Shown: positions 8,920-17,642 of the stretch, piece by piece
How positions within the stretch are numbered: position 1 is the first letter of the stretch
How the letters are laid out: each line of letters begins with the position of its first letter
DNA from: JAICJC01 sp963757605
GTDB taxonomy: Bacteria > Actinomycetota > Thermoleophilia > Gaiellales > JAICJC01
Length of the DNA stretch: 64,000 nt
Assembly: GCA_963757605.1 (NCBI GenBank)
Contig: CAVWSF010000005.1
Coordinates: forward strand, 1,178,001-1,242,000
Direction of reading: 5' to 3'
Notes under the pieces: generated by a model
Told to the model about the DNA's origin: nothing
Database searches by the model: none
What the model saw: only the letters and a program-made list of their open reading frames with translations
Program-made: the position numbers and the translations under genes

Positions 8920-10032
8920 ATGGCCGGCGAAGTCACACTCGTTGATCTGGTGAAGAAGTTCGGCGACGTGAGGGCCGTCGACGGGATCAACCTCGAGATG
9001 CCGAGCGGCGAGTTCTTCTCGATGCTCGGCCCCTCCGGCTGCGGCAAGACCACGACGCTCCGGATGATCGCCGGCTTCGAGCAGCCCACCGAGGGCCGGA
9101 TCCTGCTCGACGGCAACGACATGGCCTACACGCCGCCGCACAAGCGCAACGTGAACACGGTGTTCCAGAGCTACGCGCTCTTCCCGCACCTGAACGTGAC
9201 CGACAACGTCGCGTTCGGCCTGAAACGCCAGAAGGTCGGGAAGCACGAGATCCGCGAGCGGGTCGCCGAGACGCTCGAGCTGGTGCAGCTCACAGGCTTC
9301 GAGAGGCGAAAGCCGGCGCAGATGTCGGGCGGCCAGCAGCAGCGCGTCGCGCTGGCTCGGGCGCTCGTCCTGAAGCCGTCGGTGCTGCTCCTCGACGAGC
9401 CGCTCGGTGCGCTCGACGCCAAGCTGCGAAAGGCGCTCCAGCTCGAGCTGAAAACGCTCCAGCAACAGGTCGGGATCACGTTCATCTACGTGACCCACGA
9501 CCAGGAGGAGGCGCTCACCATGAGCGACCGGATCGCCGTGATGGCCGACGGCCGGGTCGAGCAGGTGGCGCCGCCGCGCGAGGTGTACGAGGAGCCGTCG
9601 ACGGTCTTCGTCGCCGACTTCCTGGGCGTCTCGAACCTGATGGACGCCGAGGCGGTGGGCGGCGCGAACATCTGCCGCCTGCAGGTGGGCGACTTCGAGC
9701 TCGACGCAACGCAGGGCAAGACCGACGCCCGCGGCTCGGTGAGGGTCACGATCCGGCCCGAGCGGGTGCACCTCGAGCCGCAGGAGTCGACCGGCCAGAA
9801 CCGTATGCCCGGCATGGTCGAGCGGCTCGTCTACCTCGGCAACTCGGTGCAGGTGATCGTGCACCTGGCCGTCGGCACGACGATCCAGGCCCTCGTCCAG
9901 AACGTCGGCACCGAGATCCCGTGGAAGCAGGGCACCGCCGTGCAGGCCCACCTCCCGGCCGACGCCCTGCGCGTCCTCGAGGACACGGGCGCCGCCCTGG
10001 CCCCGCTCGACGAGGGCGCCGTCCCCGCGTAG
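8920..10032 (+). CDS. ABC transporter ATP-binding protein, PotA-like
   Basis: A 370-residue ATPase with all catalytic motifs: Walker A GPSGCGKTTTLRM (residues about 37-50), Q-loop FQSYALFPHL, signature MSGGQQQRVALARAL, Walker B VLLLDEPLGALDAKLR, and the switch His in YVTHDQEEA. A C-terminal TOBE-type regulatory region of about 120 residues follows, as in PotA and other CUT1-like or polyamine importers. It drives uptake through the two preceding permeases. The stop codon's last base is the first base of a GC-rich hairpin that may end the transcript. Confidence 0.94.
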   Translation: MAGEVTLVDLVKKFGDVRAVDGINLEMPSGEFFSMLGPSGCGKTTTLRMIAGFEQPTEGRILLDGNDMAYTPPHKRNVNTVFQSYALFPHLNVTDNVAFGLKRQKVGKHEIRERVAETLELVQLTGFERRKPAQMSGGQQQRVALARALVLKPSVLLLDEPLGALDAKLRKALQLELKTLQQQVGITFIYVTHDQEEALTMSDRIAVMADGRVEQVAPPREVYEEPSTVFVADFLGVSNLMDAEAVGGANICRLQVGDFELDATQGKTDARGSVRVTIRPERVHLEPQESTGQNRMPGMVERLVYLGNSVQVIVHLAVGTTIQALVQNVGTEIPWKQGTAVQAHLPADALRVLEDTGAALAPLDEGAVPA

Positions 10033-10068
10033 GCTGAAAAATCGGTGCCAGGCACCAAATTTTCAGCC
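10032..10068. terminator. Bidirectional hairpin with GGTGCC/GGCACC core between convergent genes
   Basis: GGCTGAAAAAT is followed by GGTGCC, one base, GGCACC and ATTTTCAGCC, forming a long near-perfect inverted repeat between the end of the potA-like gene and the acyl-CoA dehydrogenase stop at 10074. A/T runs lie inside the arms, not after the stem, so it is not a textbook intrinsic terminator, but it could stop transcripts from both sides. The same style of core palindrome is typical of dispersed REP-like repeats. Confidence 0.55.
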
Positions 10069-10073
10069 GGCCG

Positions 10074-11246
10074 CTAGCCGCGGCTGTCGAGCAGGCGGCG
10101 CGAGATGATGAGGCGCTGGATGTCCGACGTGCCCTCCTCGATCTCCTCGAGCTTCGCGTCGCGCATCCACTTCTCGACCGGGTACTCGCGGGAGTAGCCC
10201 CAGCCGCCCAGGTTCTGCACCGCCGCCCATGTGCACCACATCGCGGCCTCGGAGGCGAACAGCTTGGCCATCGCGGCCTCGGCGGGGACGTGCTGCCCAG
10301 CGTCCATCATGCGCGCGGCGCGGTGGGTCAAAAGGCGAGCCGCGTCGATCCGGGTCGCCATGTCGGCGAGCCGGAACCCGACGGCCTGGTGGCGCCCGAT
10401 CGGCTTGCCGAACGCGTTTCGGCTCGACGCGTACTCGATGCTGTAGTCGAGCGCCGCCCGCGCGATCCCAACCGCGCCGGCCGCCAGGTGGATTCGCGAC
10501 TCGTCGAAGGTGTGCATGAGGCTGTAGAAGCCCTTGCCCTCCTCGCCGAGCAGACGGTCGGCGGGCAGGTCGACGCCGTGCAGGAAGACCTCGGTCGAGA
10601 GGATGGCGCGCTGGCCGAGCTTCTTCATCGGCACGCCGAACGAGACGCCCGCGTCGCCCTTCTCGACGAGGAACGCCGTCACGCCCTTCGACCCGGTGCC
10701 GGGCGCGACCGTGGCGAAGACGACGTAGAACTCGGCGAGCCCGCCGTTCGAGATCCACGACTTCTGCCCGTTCAGGCGGTAGCCGGCCTCGGTGCGCTCG
10801 GCGGCAGTCGTCATCGCCGCGGTGTCGGAGCCGACGCCCGGCTCCGTGGACGCGAGCGCCGTGAGCGGCGGAGCCTCGGAGCAGAGCGGCGTGAGCCATC
10901 GCTGCCGCTGCTCCGCCGTGCCGACCTCGACGACCGGGCGGGCGAAGAACCCGCCCGACGTGACGAGGTTGCCGATCCCCGCGCAGCCCCAGTTCAGCTC
11001 CTCCTGGACGATGCAGCCCGTCAGGACGTCGGCAACGCCGCCGCCGCCCACGTCCTCGGGCAGCATGAACGACGTCAGCCCGACTCCTGCGGCCTTGTGG
11101 ACGAGGTCGACCGGGCAGTGCGTGTCGCGCTCGTCGACGTCCGCCGCGGCCGGCCGGACCTCGGTACGCGCGAACTCGGCGGCGAGGGCCTGGATCTCGC
11201 GCTGCTCGTCGGTCAGGTCGGCGGTCGGCGGGGCGGCGTGGGCCAT
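10074..11246 (-). CDS. Acyl-CoA dehydrogenase
   Basis: A 390-residue FAD-dependent acyl-CoA dehydrogenase with the family's three-part fold: helical N-terminal domain (LTDEQREIQALAAEFA), central beta domain (TALASTEPGVGSDTAAM, GQKSWISNGG), and C-terminal helical domain (AFGKPIGRHQAVGFRLADM, GGWGYSREYPVEKWMRDA). The late Glu in LEEIEEGTSDIQRLIISR is in the usual catalytic base position. The start was set at ATG 11246, which puts LTDEQREI about ten residues in, as in relatives; the open frame continues about 18 codons further upstream. It is convergent with the importer operon and may serve the same catabolic route or general beta-oxidation. Confidence 0.93.
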   Translation of the reverse strand: MAHAAPPTADLTDEQREIQALAAEFARTEVRPAAADVDERDTHCPVDLVHKAAGVGLTSFMLPEDVGGGGVADVLTGCIVQEELNWGCAGIGNLVTSGGFFARPVVEVGTAEQRQRWLTPLCSEAPPLTALASTEPGVGSDTAAMTTAAERTEAGYRLNGQKSWISNGGLAEFYVVFATVAPGTGSKGVTAFLVEKGDAGVSFGVPMKKLGQRAILSTEVFLHGVDLPADRLLGEEGKGFYSLMHTFDESRIHLAAGAVGIARAALDYSIEYASSRNAFGKPIGRHQAVGFRLADMATRIDAARLLTHRAARMMDAGQHVPAEAAMAKLFASEAAMWCTWAAVQNLGGWGYSREYPVEKWMRDAKLEEIEEGTSDIQRLIISRRLLDSRG

Positions 11247-11544
11247 GCCGGCAAGCGTAACGGAGCGGGAGGATCGGGCCGCGTCAGCGCCGTCATGCAC
11301 TCACTCAGCGAACGGGCGCCGCTTGGGCTCCGGATCCCTCATGGTCGCCTGGCGCCCGCGACTGAGCCGTCGGTCAGTGTGGCGAGCCTCACACGCGTGT
11401 TTGGATTCGAGGCGTTTGGGGTGAATACCCAACTGAGGCATGGTTCGTGGCTCCAAGAGGGGGCTGGACGTTTTGGGCGTCCCAGGAGGGGCGGAGTCCA
11501 CGCCCCCGAGGGTCCCAAGCCGGTCTTAAGAACGGTGGAGGGAC
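11247..11544. other. Gene-free spacer upstream of the polysaccharide locus
   Basis: About 300 bases separate two divergent genes. A GGTGGAGG Shine-Dalgarno lies just before ATG 11545. A small inverted repeat (GTGTG/CACAC) lies near 11377-11394. No confident -35/-10 pair was found, though the promoter of the long polysaccharide operon must lie here. Confidence 0.5.
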
Positions 11545-13086
11545 ATGAGCGAGTATGCGCGTAATGATTCGCCGTTCCGCGAGTGGCTGAGCCTGCTCTC
11601 ACGACAGCGCTGGGTCGTGGTGGCCACCGTGACTGCGGCGATCCTTGCCGCGTCCGTCGTTTCGCGGAGCGAGCAGCGCCTGTATCAGGCGACGGCACGC
11701 GTGCTCGTGAACGAGCAGAATCCGACCGTCGCAGCGCTCAATCTGGCCTCGACGCCGGCCTCGCCGCCTGACCGGTACGCCGCCACGCAGGCTGCTCTGG
11801 CACGGGTCGGGCAGGTCGCCCGGATGACGGTCGCCGCCGCGCACGTCCAGGGGTTGAGCGCAGGAGAGCTCCTGGCGGCTTCCAGCGTCAGCGCCAACCC
11901 CGCCGCCGACCTCCTGGAGTTCTCGGTGACCGACCCTGACCCGGCCGCGGCGCAGAAGCTGGCGACCGCGTACGCCCGCGAGTTCGCGGTGTACCGCCGC
12001 CAGCTCGACACGTCCGCGATCACGGCTGGGCTCACGGACGTCCAGCGACGGCTCGATCGCCTCGAGGCCCTCGGCGAGGGCAACTTGCCGCTCGCCCGGC
12101 AGCTGACGAGCACGATGCGCCAGCTCGAAGGCCTCCAGGCCCTCGCGGCGTCCGGATCGAGCGCCATCCCAGTCGGCGGTGCCGGGAACGCGTCCGTCGT
12201 CCAGCCCCGCACGACGCGAAATGTCGCGCTGGGCCTCCTGGCCGGCCTTGCGCTCGGGGTGGCGCTCGCGTTCTTGCGCGACGCGCTCGACCCCCGTGTG
12301 CGCTCAGAGGACGATCTGCGCGAGCAGCTCGGGCTGCCGGTGCTCGGCCGCATCCCGCGCCGGACCGGGCCCGCCTCGTCCAACGGTCGCCTGACGGCGC
12401 TCGCGGAGCCTGCCGGCGCAAGCGCCGAGGCGTACAGGATTCTCAAGACGAATCTCAGCAACAGCCAGCGTCAGCACGGTGTGTCCTCCATCGTGGTCAC
12501 GAGCACAGGCGAGGGCGAGGGGAAGTCGACGACGGTGGCCAACCTGGCGGTGACGCTTGCGCGTGCGCAGCGTCGTGTCGCGCTCGTCGATCTCGACCTC
12601 CGGCATCCCGGCATCGACGGACTGTTCGGGCTGGCCGGGCGGCCGGGGATCACAAGCGTGGCCGCCGGCGAGATGATGCTGGCGGATGCGCTGAACGAGA
12701 TCGACGTCCGCCCGGACGCCCCGGCGGATGGAGGGAAGCTCGAAGTGCTGACGGTCGGCCCGACCCCGCCCGATCCGGGCGAGCTTCTGTCGTCGGCGTT
12801 CATCGCCAACGTGCTCTTCGCCCTCAAGCGGCGCTCCGATGTCCTCCTGATCGACTCGCCACCGATCCTGTCTGTCGCAGATGCGATGTCCATCGCCACC
12901 CAGACGGACGCACTGCTCCTTGTGGTGAACGTCAACACGGCCCGCCGGGAGACGCTCGCTGAGGCGCGCCAGGTGCTTGAAGCCTGCCCGGCTCGGGCGC
13001 TCGGGTTGGTCGCTACCGGGTGGAACGGCGCCGGGACGCACGAGTATCGCCTGAACGGGTACCGGCAGGTGAAGGCCGATGCATGA
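11545..13086 (+). CDS. Wzz/CpsCD-type chain-length regulator fused to BY-kinase
   Basis: A 513-residue fusion. Residues about 1-240 are a polysaccharide co-polymerase (Wzz) domain: cytoplasmic start, a first membrane segment (VVVATVTAAILAASVV), an extracytoplasmic helical part, and a second membrane segment (VALGLLAGLALGVALAFL) before the kinase linker. The C-terminal bacterial tyrosine kinase has Walker A (STGEGEGKSTTVANL), Walker A' (VALVDLDLRHP) and Walker B (VLLIDSPPIL). The usual C-terminal Tyr cluster is short, with only two Tyr (HEYRLNGYRQ). It sets chain length and export of the polymer and is the natural first gene of the locus; the next gene overlaps it by eight bases. Confidence 0.92.
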   Translation: MSEYARNDSPFREWLSLLSRQRWVVVATVTAAILAASVVSRSEQRLYQATARVLVNEQNPTVAALNLASTPASPPDRYAATQAALARVGQVARMTVAAAHVQGLSAGELLAASSVSANPAADLLEFSVTDPDPAAAQKLATAYAREFAVYRRQLDTSAITAGLTDVQRRLDRLEALGEGNLPLARQLTSTMRQLEGLQALAASGSSAIPVGGAGNASVVQPRTTRNVALGLLAGLALGVALAFLRDALDPRVRSEDDLREQLGLPVLGRIPRRTGPASSNGRLTALAEPAGASAEAYRILKTNLSNSQRQHGVSSIVVTSTGEGEGKSTTVANLAVTLARAQRRVALVDLDLRHPGIDGLFGLAGRPGITSVAAGEMMLADALNEIDVRPDAPADGGKLEVLTVGPTPPDPGELLSSAFIANVLFALKRRSDVLLIDSPPILSVADAMSIATQTDALLLVVNVNTARRETLAEARQVLEACPARALGLVATGWNGAGTHEYRLNGYRQVKADA

Positions 13087-14413
13087 CGACCTGACGACCG
13101 CGGCCCGGCACGACGCAGGCGCAGGCGGCGACGCGGCCGACGTCGTCCTGGCACGGCGGCACGAAACGGGGCGGCGTGCGACGTCTGCTGACCACGCGCC
13201 GACCATCGCACGCACAGCCCGCGATTGGGTGCGTGCCGGTTGCCTGGCCCTTGTTGGGGCTGGGATCCTCCTGTTGGCCGTGCAGACGATCGGGATCGAC
13301 AGCCCCGCGGGCCGTCTCGCAGCGGCAGCCGGCGTCGCGCTTGCGCTCGTGACCATCGGCCGCACGGCGGGAGTGAGGGCGGTATCGAATCGGCACACGC
13401 GCACCGAGAAAGCCGTCATCGTCGGCGCCGGCGACGTCGGGCAGCTCGTCGCACGAAAGCTGCTTCGTCATCCGGAATATCGAATCAACCTCGTCGGATT
13501 CGTAGACATGCCTCCGAAACGGTGGCGCTCCGACGCCGTCGGGGTGCCGGTTCTCGGGCCGTTTGACGACCTGGTCTCGATCGTCCGAGCGTTCGCCATC
13601 GACCGCGTGATCGTCGCGTTCTCGCGGACCCGCGACGACGAGATCCTCGGCCGTGCGCGCGCGTTGCTCGATCTGAACGTCCGCGTCGACGTGATACCGC
13701 GGCTCTTTGAGGTCATCGGGCCGAGGTCGGGCCTGCCGAACGTCGAAGGGATCCCACTCGTCGCCATCGTGCCCTGCACTCGCTCCGCCACCGCCGTGCG
13801 GCTGAAGCGCGCGATCGACGTGGTCGGTGCCACCGTGGGGCTCGTTCTTGCAGCGCCCGTATTCCTCTGGGCCGCATGGCGTATCCCGCGCGAGACGCCT
13901 GGGCCCGTGCTGTTCCGCCAGACGCGCCTCGGACAGCATATGAGGGAGTTCACGATGTTCAAGTTCCGCACCATGCGGACGGACACGGATCCGGCGCCTC
14001 ACCGAGCCTATGTCCAGCAGTCGATGAGCGATGAGACCGCGGTCGGAGCGGGTGAGCTCTACAAGCTGGATCGTGGCGACGCCGTCACACCGACGGGCCG
14101 CTGGCTGCGACGAGCGAGCCTCGACGAGCTTCCGCAGCTCATCAACGTGCTGCAAGGCACGATGTCCCTGGTCGGTCCGCGGCCGTGCCTGGAATACGAG
14201 ACGGAGCACTTCGCGCACCACCACTACGGGCGCTTCCGGGTCCGCCCGGGGATCACGGGCCTGTGGCAGGTCACGGCGCGGGGGCACGCGAGCTTCGCCG
14301 AAGCCATCGAGATGGATGTCGCGTACGCACGCGACTGGTCGCTTCGGCTCGACCTCTCCCTGCTGCTTCGAACGCCGGCGGAGGTGCTGCGTCAGCGGAG
14401 AGCCACGGTCTAG
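13079..14413 (+). CDS. Initiating sugar-phosphate transferase (polyprenyl glycosylphosphotransferase)
   Basis: A 444-residue membrane enzyme that would move a hexose-1-phosphate from a UDP-sugar onto undecaprenyl phosphate, the first step of repeat-unit assembly. An N-terminal hydrophobic part (CLALVGAGILLLAVQTIGI) is followed by a Rossmann-like domain (KAVIVGAGDVGQLVARKLL) and the catalytic PF02397-type domain: KRAIDVVGATVGLVLAAPVF membrane hairpin, PVLFRQTRLG, FKFRTMRTD, LRRASLDELPQLINVL, GPRP and RPGITGLWQV. The N-terminal part has fewer membrane spans than WbaP/CpsE relatives. It overlaps the BY-kinase gene. Confidence 0.92.
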   Translation: MHDDLTTAARHDAGAGGDAADVVLARRHETGRRATSADHAPTIARTARDWVRAGCLALVGAGILLLAVQTIGIDSPAGRLAAAAGVALALVTIGRTAGVRAVSNRHTRTEKAVIVGAGDVGQLVARKLLRHPEYRINLVGFVDMPPKRWRSDAVGVPVLGPFDDLVSIVRAFAIDRVIVAFSRTRDDEILGRARALLDLNVRVDVIPRLFEVIGPRSGLPNVEGIPLVAIVPCTRSATAVRLKRAIDVVGATVGLVLAAPVFLWAAWRIPRETPGPVLFRQTRLGQHMREFTMFKFRTMRTDTDPAPHRAYVQQSMSDETAVGAGELYKLDRGDAVTPTGRWLRRASLDELPQLINVLQGTMSLVGPRPCLEYETEHFAHHHYGRFRVRPGITGLWQVTARGHASFAEAIEMDVAYARDWSLRLDLSLLLRTPAEVLRQRRATV

Positions 14414-15477
14414 TGGCCCCGGGCGGAGTCACGACGGATGCCTCGCGCATCGACCCTCTCGCCGCGAAGGGTTCAGTGCGCGTCGGAGTCGTCGGGCTCG
14501 GCTACTGGGGGCCGAACCTCATCCGAAACCTCCACGAAATTCCCGAGGCCGAGTGCGCATGGATGTGCGACCTGCGCCCGGAAACGCTCGCCGCCGTTGG
14601 CAGGAGGTACCCAGCCGTGCGCCAGACGCGGCACCTGGACGAGATGCTGGATGACGAAACCCTCGATGCGGTGGCCGTCGTCACGCCCGTTGGGACCCAC
14701 TACGACCTGGCGATGCGGGTGCTGGAGGCCGGCAAGCACGTGTACGTGGAGAAGCCCCTCGCGGCGTCCTCAGACGACGCACGGGCGTTGATCCCCGCCG
14801 CGTCCGACCGGCGGCTCGTGCTGATGCCCGGCCACACGTTCCTGTACAGCCCGCCGGTCATCCGCATCCGAGACATGATCCGCTCCGGCGAACTCGGCGA
14901 GATCTACTTCATCTCGATGTCGCGGGTGAACCTGGGGCTGCACCAATCGGACGTGAGCGTCCTTTGGGACCTCGCGCCGCACGACTTCTCAATCCTGTTG
15001 TACTGGCTCGACCAGCCGCCCGTCCGGATCCACAGCATGGGCCGGGCCTGCATCTTGCCCCGCCAGGACGACGTCGCGTTCATCAACTGCCAGTTCGAGT
15101 CCGGGACGATCGCCCACGTAGAGATCTCGTGGCTTGCGCCGGGCAAACTTCGTCGGACGACGGTGGTCGGGTCGGAGAAGATGGTGGTCTACGACGACTG
15201 CAGTAACGAGCCCGTCCGCCTCTACGACTCCGGCGTCATGCCGCGGAACCCCGAGTCGTTCGGCGAGTACCTCAAGTACCGCGCAGGGGACATCGTTTCC
15301 CCCCACATCGAGGGGGTCGAGCCGCTCGCGCTGGAGATGGAGGACTTCTGTGCCGCTGTGCGCTCCGGATCGACCCCTCGCTCGTCGCCGGAGCTCGGGC
15401 TTGGGGTCGTGCGCATGATCGAGGCGGCGGAGCGCTCGCTCGTTGAGGAAAGCGCGGTGAGCTCCCTTGTCGGATGA
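14413..15477 (+). CDS. Gfo/Idh/MocA family oxidoreductase (nucleotide-sugar dehydrogenase type)
   Basis: A 354-residue NAD(P)-dependent enzyme. The Rossmann domain opens with VRVGVVGLGYWGPNLIRNL; the family's signature Lys lies in KHVYVEKPLAAS; and a C-terminal alpha/beta substrate domain follows (SVLWDLAPHDFSILLYWLD). Relatives in polysaccharide clusters oxidise UDP-HexNAcA at C3 or make other keto sugars. The first in-frame start is a GTG whose first base is the last base of the previous TAG (14413). A GTG at 14479 directly before the Rossmann strand is an alternative. Confidence 0.88.
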   Translation: MAPGGVTTDASRIDPLAAKGSVRVGVVGLGYWGPNLIRNLHEIPEAECAWMCDLRPETLAAVGRRYPAVRQTRHLDEMLDDETLDAVAVVTPVGTHYDLAMRVLEAGKHVYVEKPLAASSDDARALIPAASDRRLVLMPGHTFLYSPPVIRIRDMIRSGELGEIYFISMSRVNLGLHQSDVSVLWDLAPHDFSILLYWLDQPPVRIHSMGRACILPRQDDVAFINCQFESGTIAHVEISWLAPGKLRRTTVVGSEKMVVYDDCSNEPVRLYDSGVMPRNPESFGEYLKYRAGDIVSPHIEGVEPLALEMEDFCAAVRSGSTPRSSPELGLGVVRMIEAAERSLVEESAVSSLVG

Positions 15478-16486
15478 TTCGGCCGTCGTGACGAGCCAGG
15501 ACGTTGCGGCATCGCCCCGCGCGGAGGGCCTGCGCGTCCTCGTGATCACGAACATGTATCCGACGCCCGCCGAGCCCGAGTTCGGGTGCTTCGTACGGGA
15601 CCAGGTCGACGACGTCAGGGCGCTCGGTGTCGAGGTCGACGTCCTCCCGTTCGACGGACGTCCCAGGCGCAGCCGCTATCTCGGCGCGGTGCGCCACCTC
15701 CGCCGGATGCTGAGCCGCCGGCGGTACGACATCGTTCATGCCCACTACGGCCTCACCGGGGCGGTCGCAGCGTCGCAGGTGCGGATACCGGTCGTTACCA
15801 CGTTCCACGGCAGCGACGCGTGGGTACCGTGGCAGCGTGCCCTGTCGCGGCTTGTCGCGCGCCGCACCCAGCCGATCGCGGTCGCGCCGGTGATCGCCGA
15901 CAGCCTGGGCGTCCGCGATGCTCCGGTTATCCCCTGCGCGGTCGACCTCGAGCTGTTCGTGCCGGTCGAGCGGAGGGAAGCCCGGCGCGCGCTGGGATGG
16001 CCGACCGACGGCCCCTGCATCCTCCTCCCGGCGGCGCGCGGTGATAGCACAAAGGTAGTCAGGAAGCAGATCCACGTCTTCGACGCGGTGATCGAGCTCC
16101 TGTGCCGCGAGAACCCGGAGGTGTTCCCGGCGAGCCTCGACGGGCTCTCCCGCGGGGAGGTGGCGCTTGCGATGAACGCGGCGGACGTCGCCGTCATGAC
16201 GTCCTTGTGGGAGGGCGCGCCCGTCGGCGTGAAGGAAGTGCTCGCCTGCCGGACGCCGGTCGTCTCCGTCGTCGTCGGCGACGTGCCGGATGTCGTCCAC
16301 GGCCTTCCCGGCTGCGCGATCGTGCCGCGGGATCCCGCCGCGTTGGCGGCGGCCGTCAGGCAGGCGCTCCGGGCCGGCCGCGACCCACGCCTGCGCGAGG
16401 CGATGCACGAATACGGCCGCCGGCCGATCGCCGAACGCGTGATTCGCGTCTACCACCGCCGGATTGCGACGGCGGCCCGGCGATGA
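15467..16486 (+). CDS. Glycosyltransferase family 4
   Basis: A 339-residue GT-B glycosyltransferase. The N-terminal half has the usual LRVLVITNMYPTPAEPEFG opening, YDIVHAHYGLTG and VVTTFHGSD; the C-terminal half carries NAADVAVMTSLWEGAPVGVKE, with the E-x7-E type nucleotide-sugar site, and TPVVSVVVGDVPDVV. It would transfer one sugar to the lipid-linked repeat unit on the cytoplasmic face. The TTG at 15467 gives the full reading frame; internal GTGs are alternatives, so the N terminus is uncertain by about 10-15 residues. It overlaps both flanking genes. Confidence 0.9.
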   Translation: MSDDSAVVTSQDVAASPRAEGLRVLVITNMYPTPAEPEFGCFVRDQVDDVRALGVEVDVLPFDGRPRRSRYLGAVRHLRRMLSRRRYDIVHAHYGLTGAVAASQVRIPVVTTFHGSDAWVPWQRALSRLVARRTQPIAVAPVIADSLGVRDAPVIPCAVDLELFVPVERREARRALGWPTDGPCILLPAARGDSTKVVRKQIHVFDAVIELLCRENPEVFPASLDGLSRGEVALAMNAADVAVMTSLWEGAPVGVKEVLACRTPVVSVVVGDVPDVVHGLPGCAIVPRDPAALAAAVRQALRAGRDPRLREAMHEYGRRPIAERVIRVYHRRIATAARR

Positions 16487-17637
16487 CGAACCGCCGATGG
16501 CCGAGAGTCGTGTTCGTCTGTGGCAACCTCGGCGCCGGCGGCGCCGAGCGGCAGTGGTCGATTCTGATCCCGGGCCTGTGCGGGCTCGGCTTCGACGTCG
16601 GGGTGATGACTCTCGACGGCCGCGGCGTGTTCTTCGAGGAGCTGCGCGCGCACGGCGTGGCGGTCGCGTGTGCCGGCTTGCGCCATCGCGCCGACCCTTT
16701 GGGGCTCTCCCGCGCCGTGCGGCTCGCCGGGCGGCGGTCGTCCGCCGTGGTCACGCGCGGCGTCAGCGCACACGTCGTCGGGCACGTCCTCGCGCTGCGA
16801 CAGCGGGCGGCGCATGTCGTCACGGAGCACCTCGGCCCGGACCCCGAGGGGCTGCGGCCGTACCGCCGGCACCAGCGCCTGCTGCTCGCGCCGATCCGGC
16901 CGCGCGCGACGGCCGTTGTCACCGTGGCCGCGACGCAGACGGAGCACCTCGTGAAGGACGGGTACCGCCGCAGCGCTGTCCGGGTGATCGCCAACGGCGT
17001 CGCCGACGATCCCCCGGTCCGCGACCGCGACGCCGTGCGTGCGGAGATGGGCGTCGACCGCGCGGAGTTTCTGGCGGTGCTCGTCGCATCGCTGCGACCC
17101 GAGAAGCGGGCCGGCGTCTTCGTCGAGCAGGTGGCCGCTGCGCACGTCGTGGAGCCCTCGATCGTCGGCGTCGTTGTCGGGGACGGACCTGACGGTCCGA
17201 CCGTCCGCCGCGCCGCCGAACGGTCCCGGGGCGCCGTCCGCGCGATGGGCTACCGCACCGACGCCCTCGACATCATGCACGCGGCGGACGTGGTCTGCCT
17301 GACGAGCGCGGTCGAGGCGTCTCCGATGTCGGTGCTCGAGGCGATGTCTGTTGCCCGGCCCATCGTCGCGACAGACGTCGGCGGCGTCCGGGACCTGGTC
17401 GTGGACGGCGAAGTCGGTGTCCTCGTCCCTCCAGACGGCTCCAGCCGGATGGCGGAGGCGCTCGTGGCACTGGCTCGTGACCGGCCGCGCGCCGAAGGTC
17501 TCGGCAGGGCAGGCCGGCTCCGCCAGCAGCGCAGCTTCTCGATCGACGCGATGGTCCGCGACTACGCCGAGCTGCTTGTAGACGTCTCATTGCGGCCGGG
17601 CAGGCGCAGGCTCGGGGCCGGGAGCGGCGGAGCCTAA
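16483..17637 (+). CDS. Glycosyltransferase family 4
   Basis: A 384-residue GT-B enzyme. The donor-side opening VVFVCGNLGAGGAERQ has the Gly-rich loop seen in GT4 enzymes. The C-terminal half has ADVVCLTSAVEASPMSVLEAMS and RPIVATDVGGVRDLVVDGEVG, the standard nucleotide-sugar pocket. The ATG at 16483 forms ATGA with the previous stop; the frame is open further upstream but that part overlaps the preceding glycosyltransferase. Acceptor and sugar are unknown. Confidence 0.92.
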   Translation: MTNRRWPRVVFVCGNLGAGGAERQWSILIPGLCGLGFDVGVMTLDGRGVFFEELRAHGVAVACAGLRHRADPLGLSRAVRLAGRRSSAVVTRGVSAHVVGHVLALRQRAAHVVTEHLGPDPEGLRPYRRHQRLLLAPIRPRATAVVTVAATQTEHLVKDGYRRSAVRVIANGVADDPPVRDRDAVRAEMGVDRAEFLAVLVASLRPEKRAGVFVEQVAAAHVVEPSIVGVVVGDGPDGPTVRRAAERSRGAVRAMGYRTDALDIMHAADVVCLTSAVEASPMSVLEAMSVARPIVATDVGGVRDLVVDGEVGVLVPPDGSSRMAEALVALARDRPRAEGLGRAGRLRQQRSFSIDAMVRDYAELLVDVSLRPGRRRLGAGSGGA

Positions 17638-17642
17638 CGGGG

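Noticed and set aside
11377..11440. Alternative sigma (GTTT...GGGTAT-like) promoter before the polysaccharide operon
   Set aside because: The GTGTTTGG and GGTGAAT blocks are a weak match with uncertain spacing; not enough to call.
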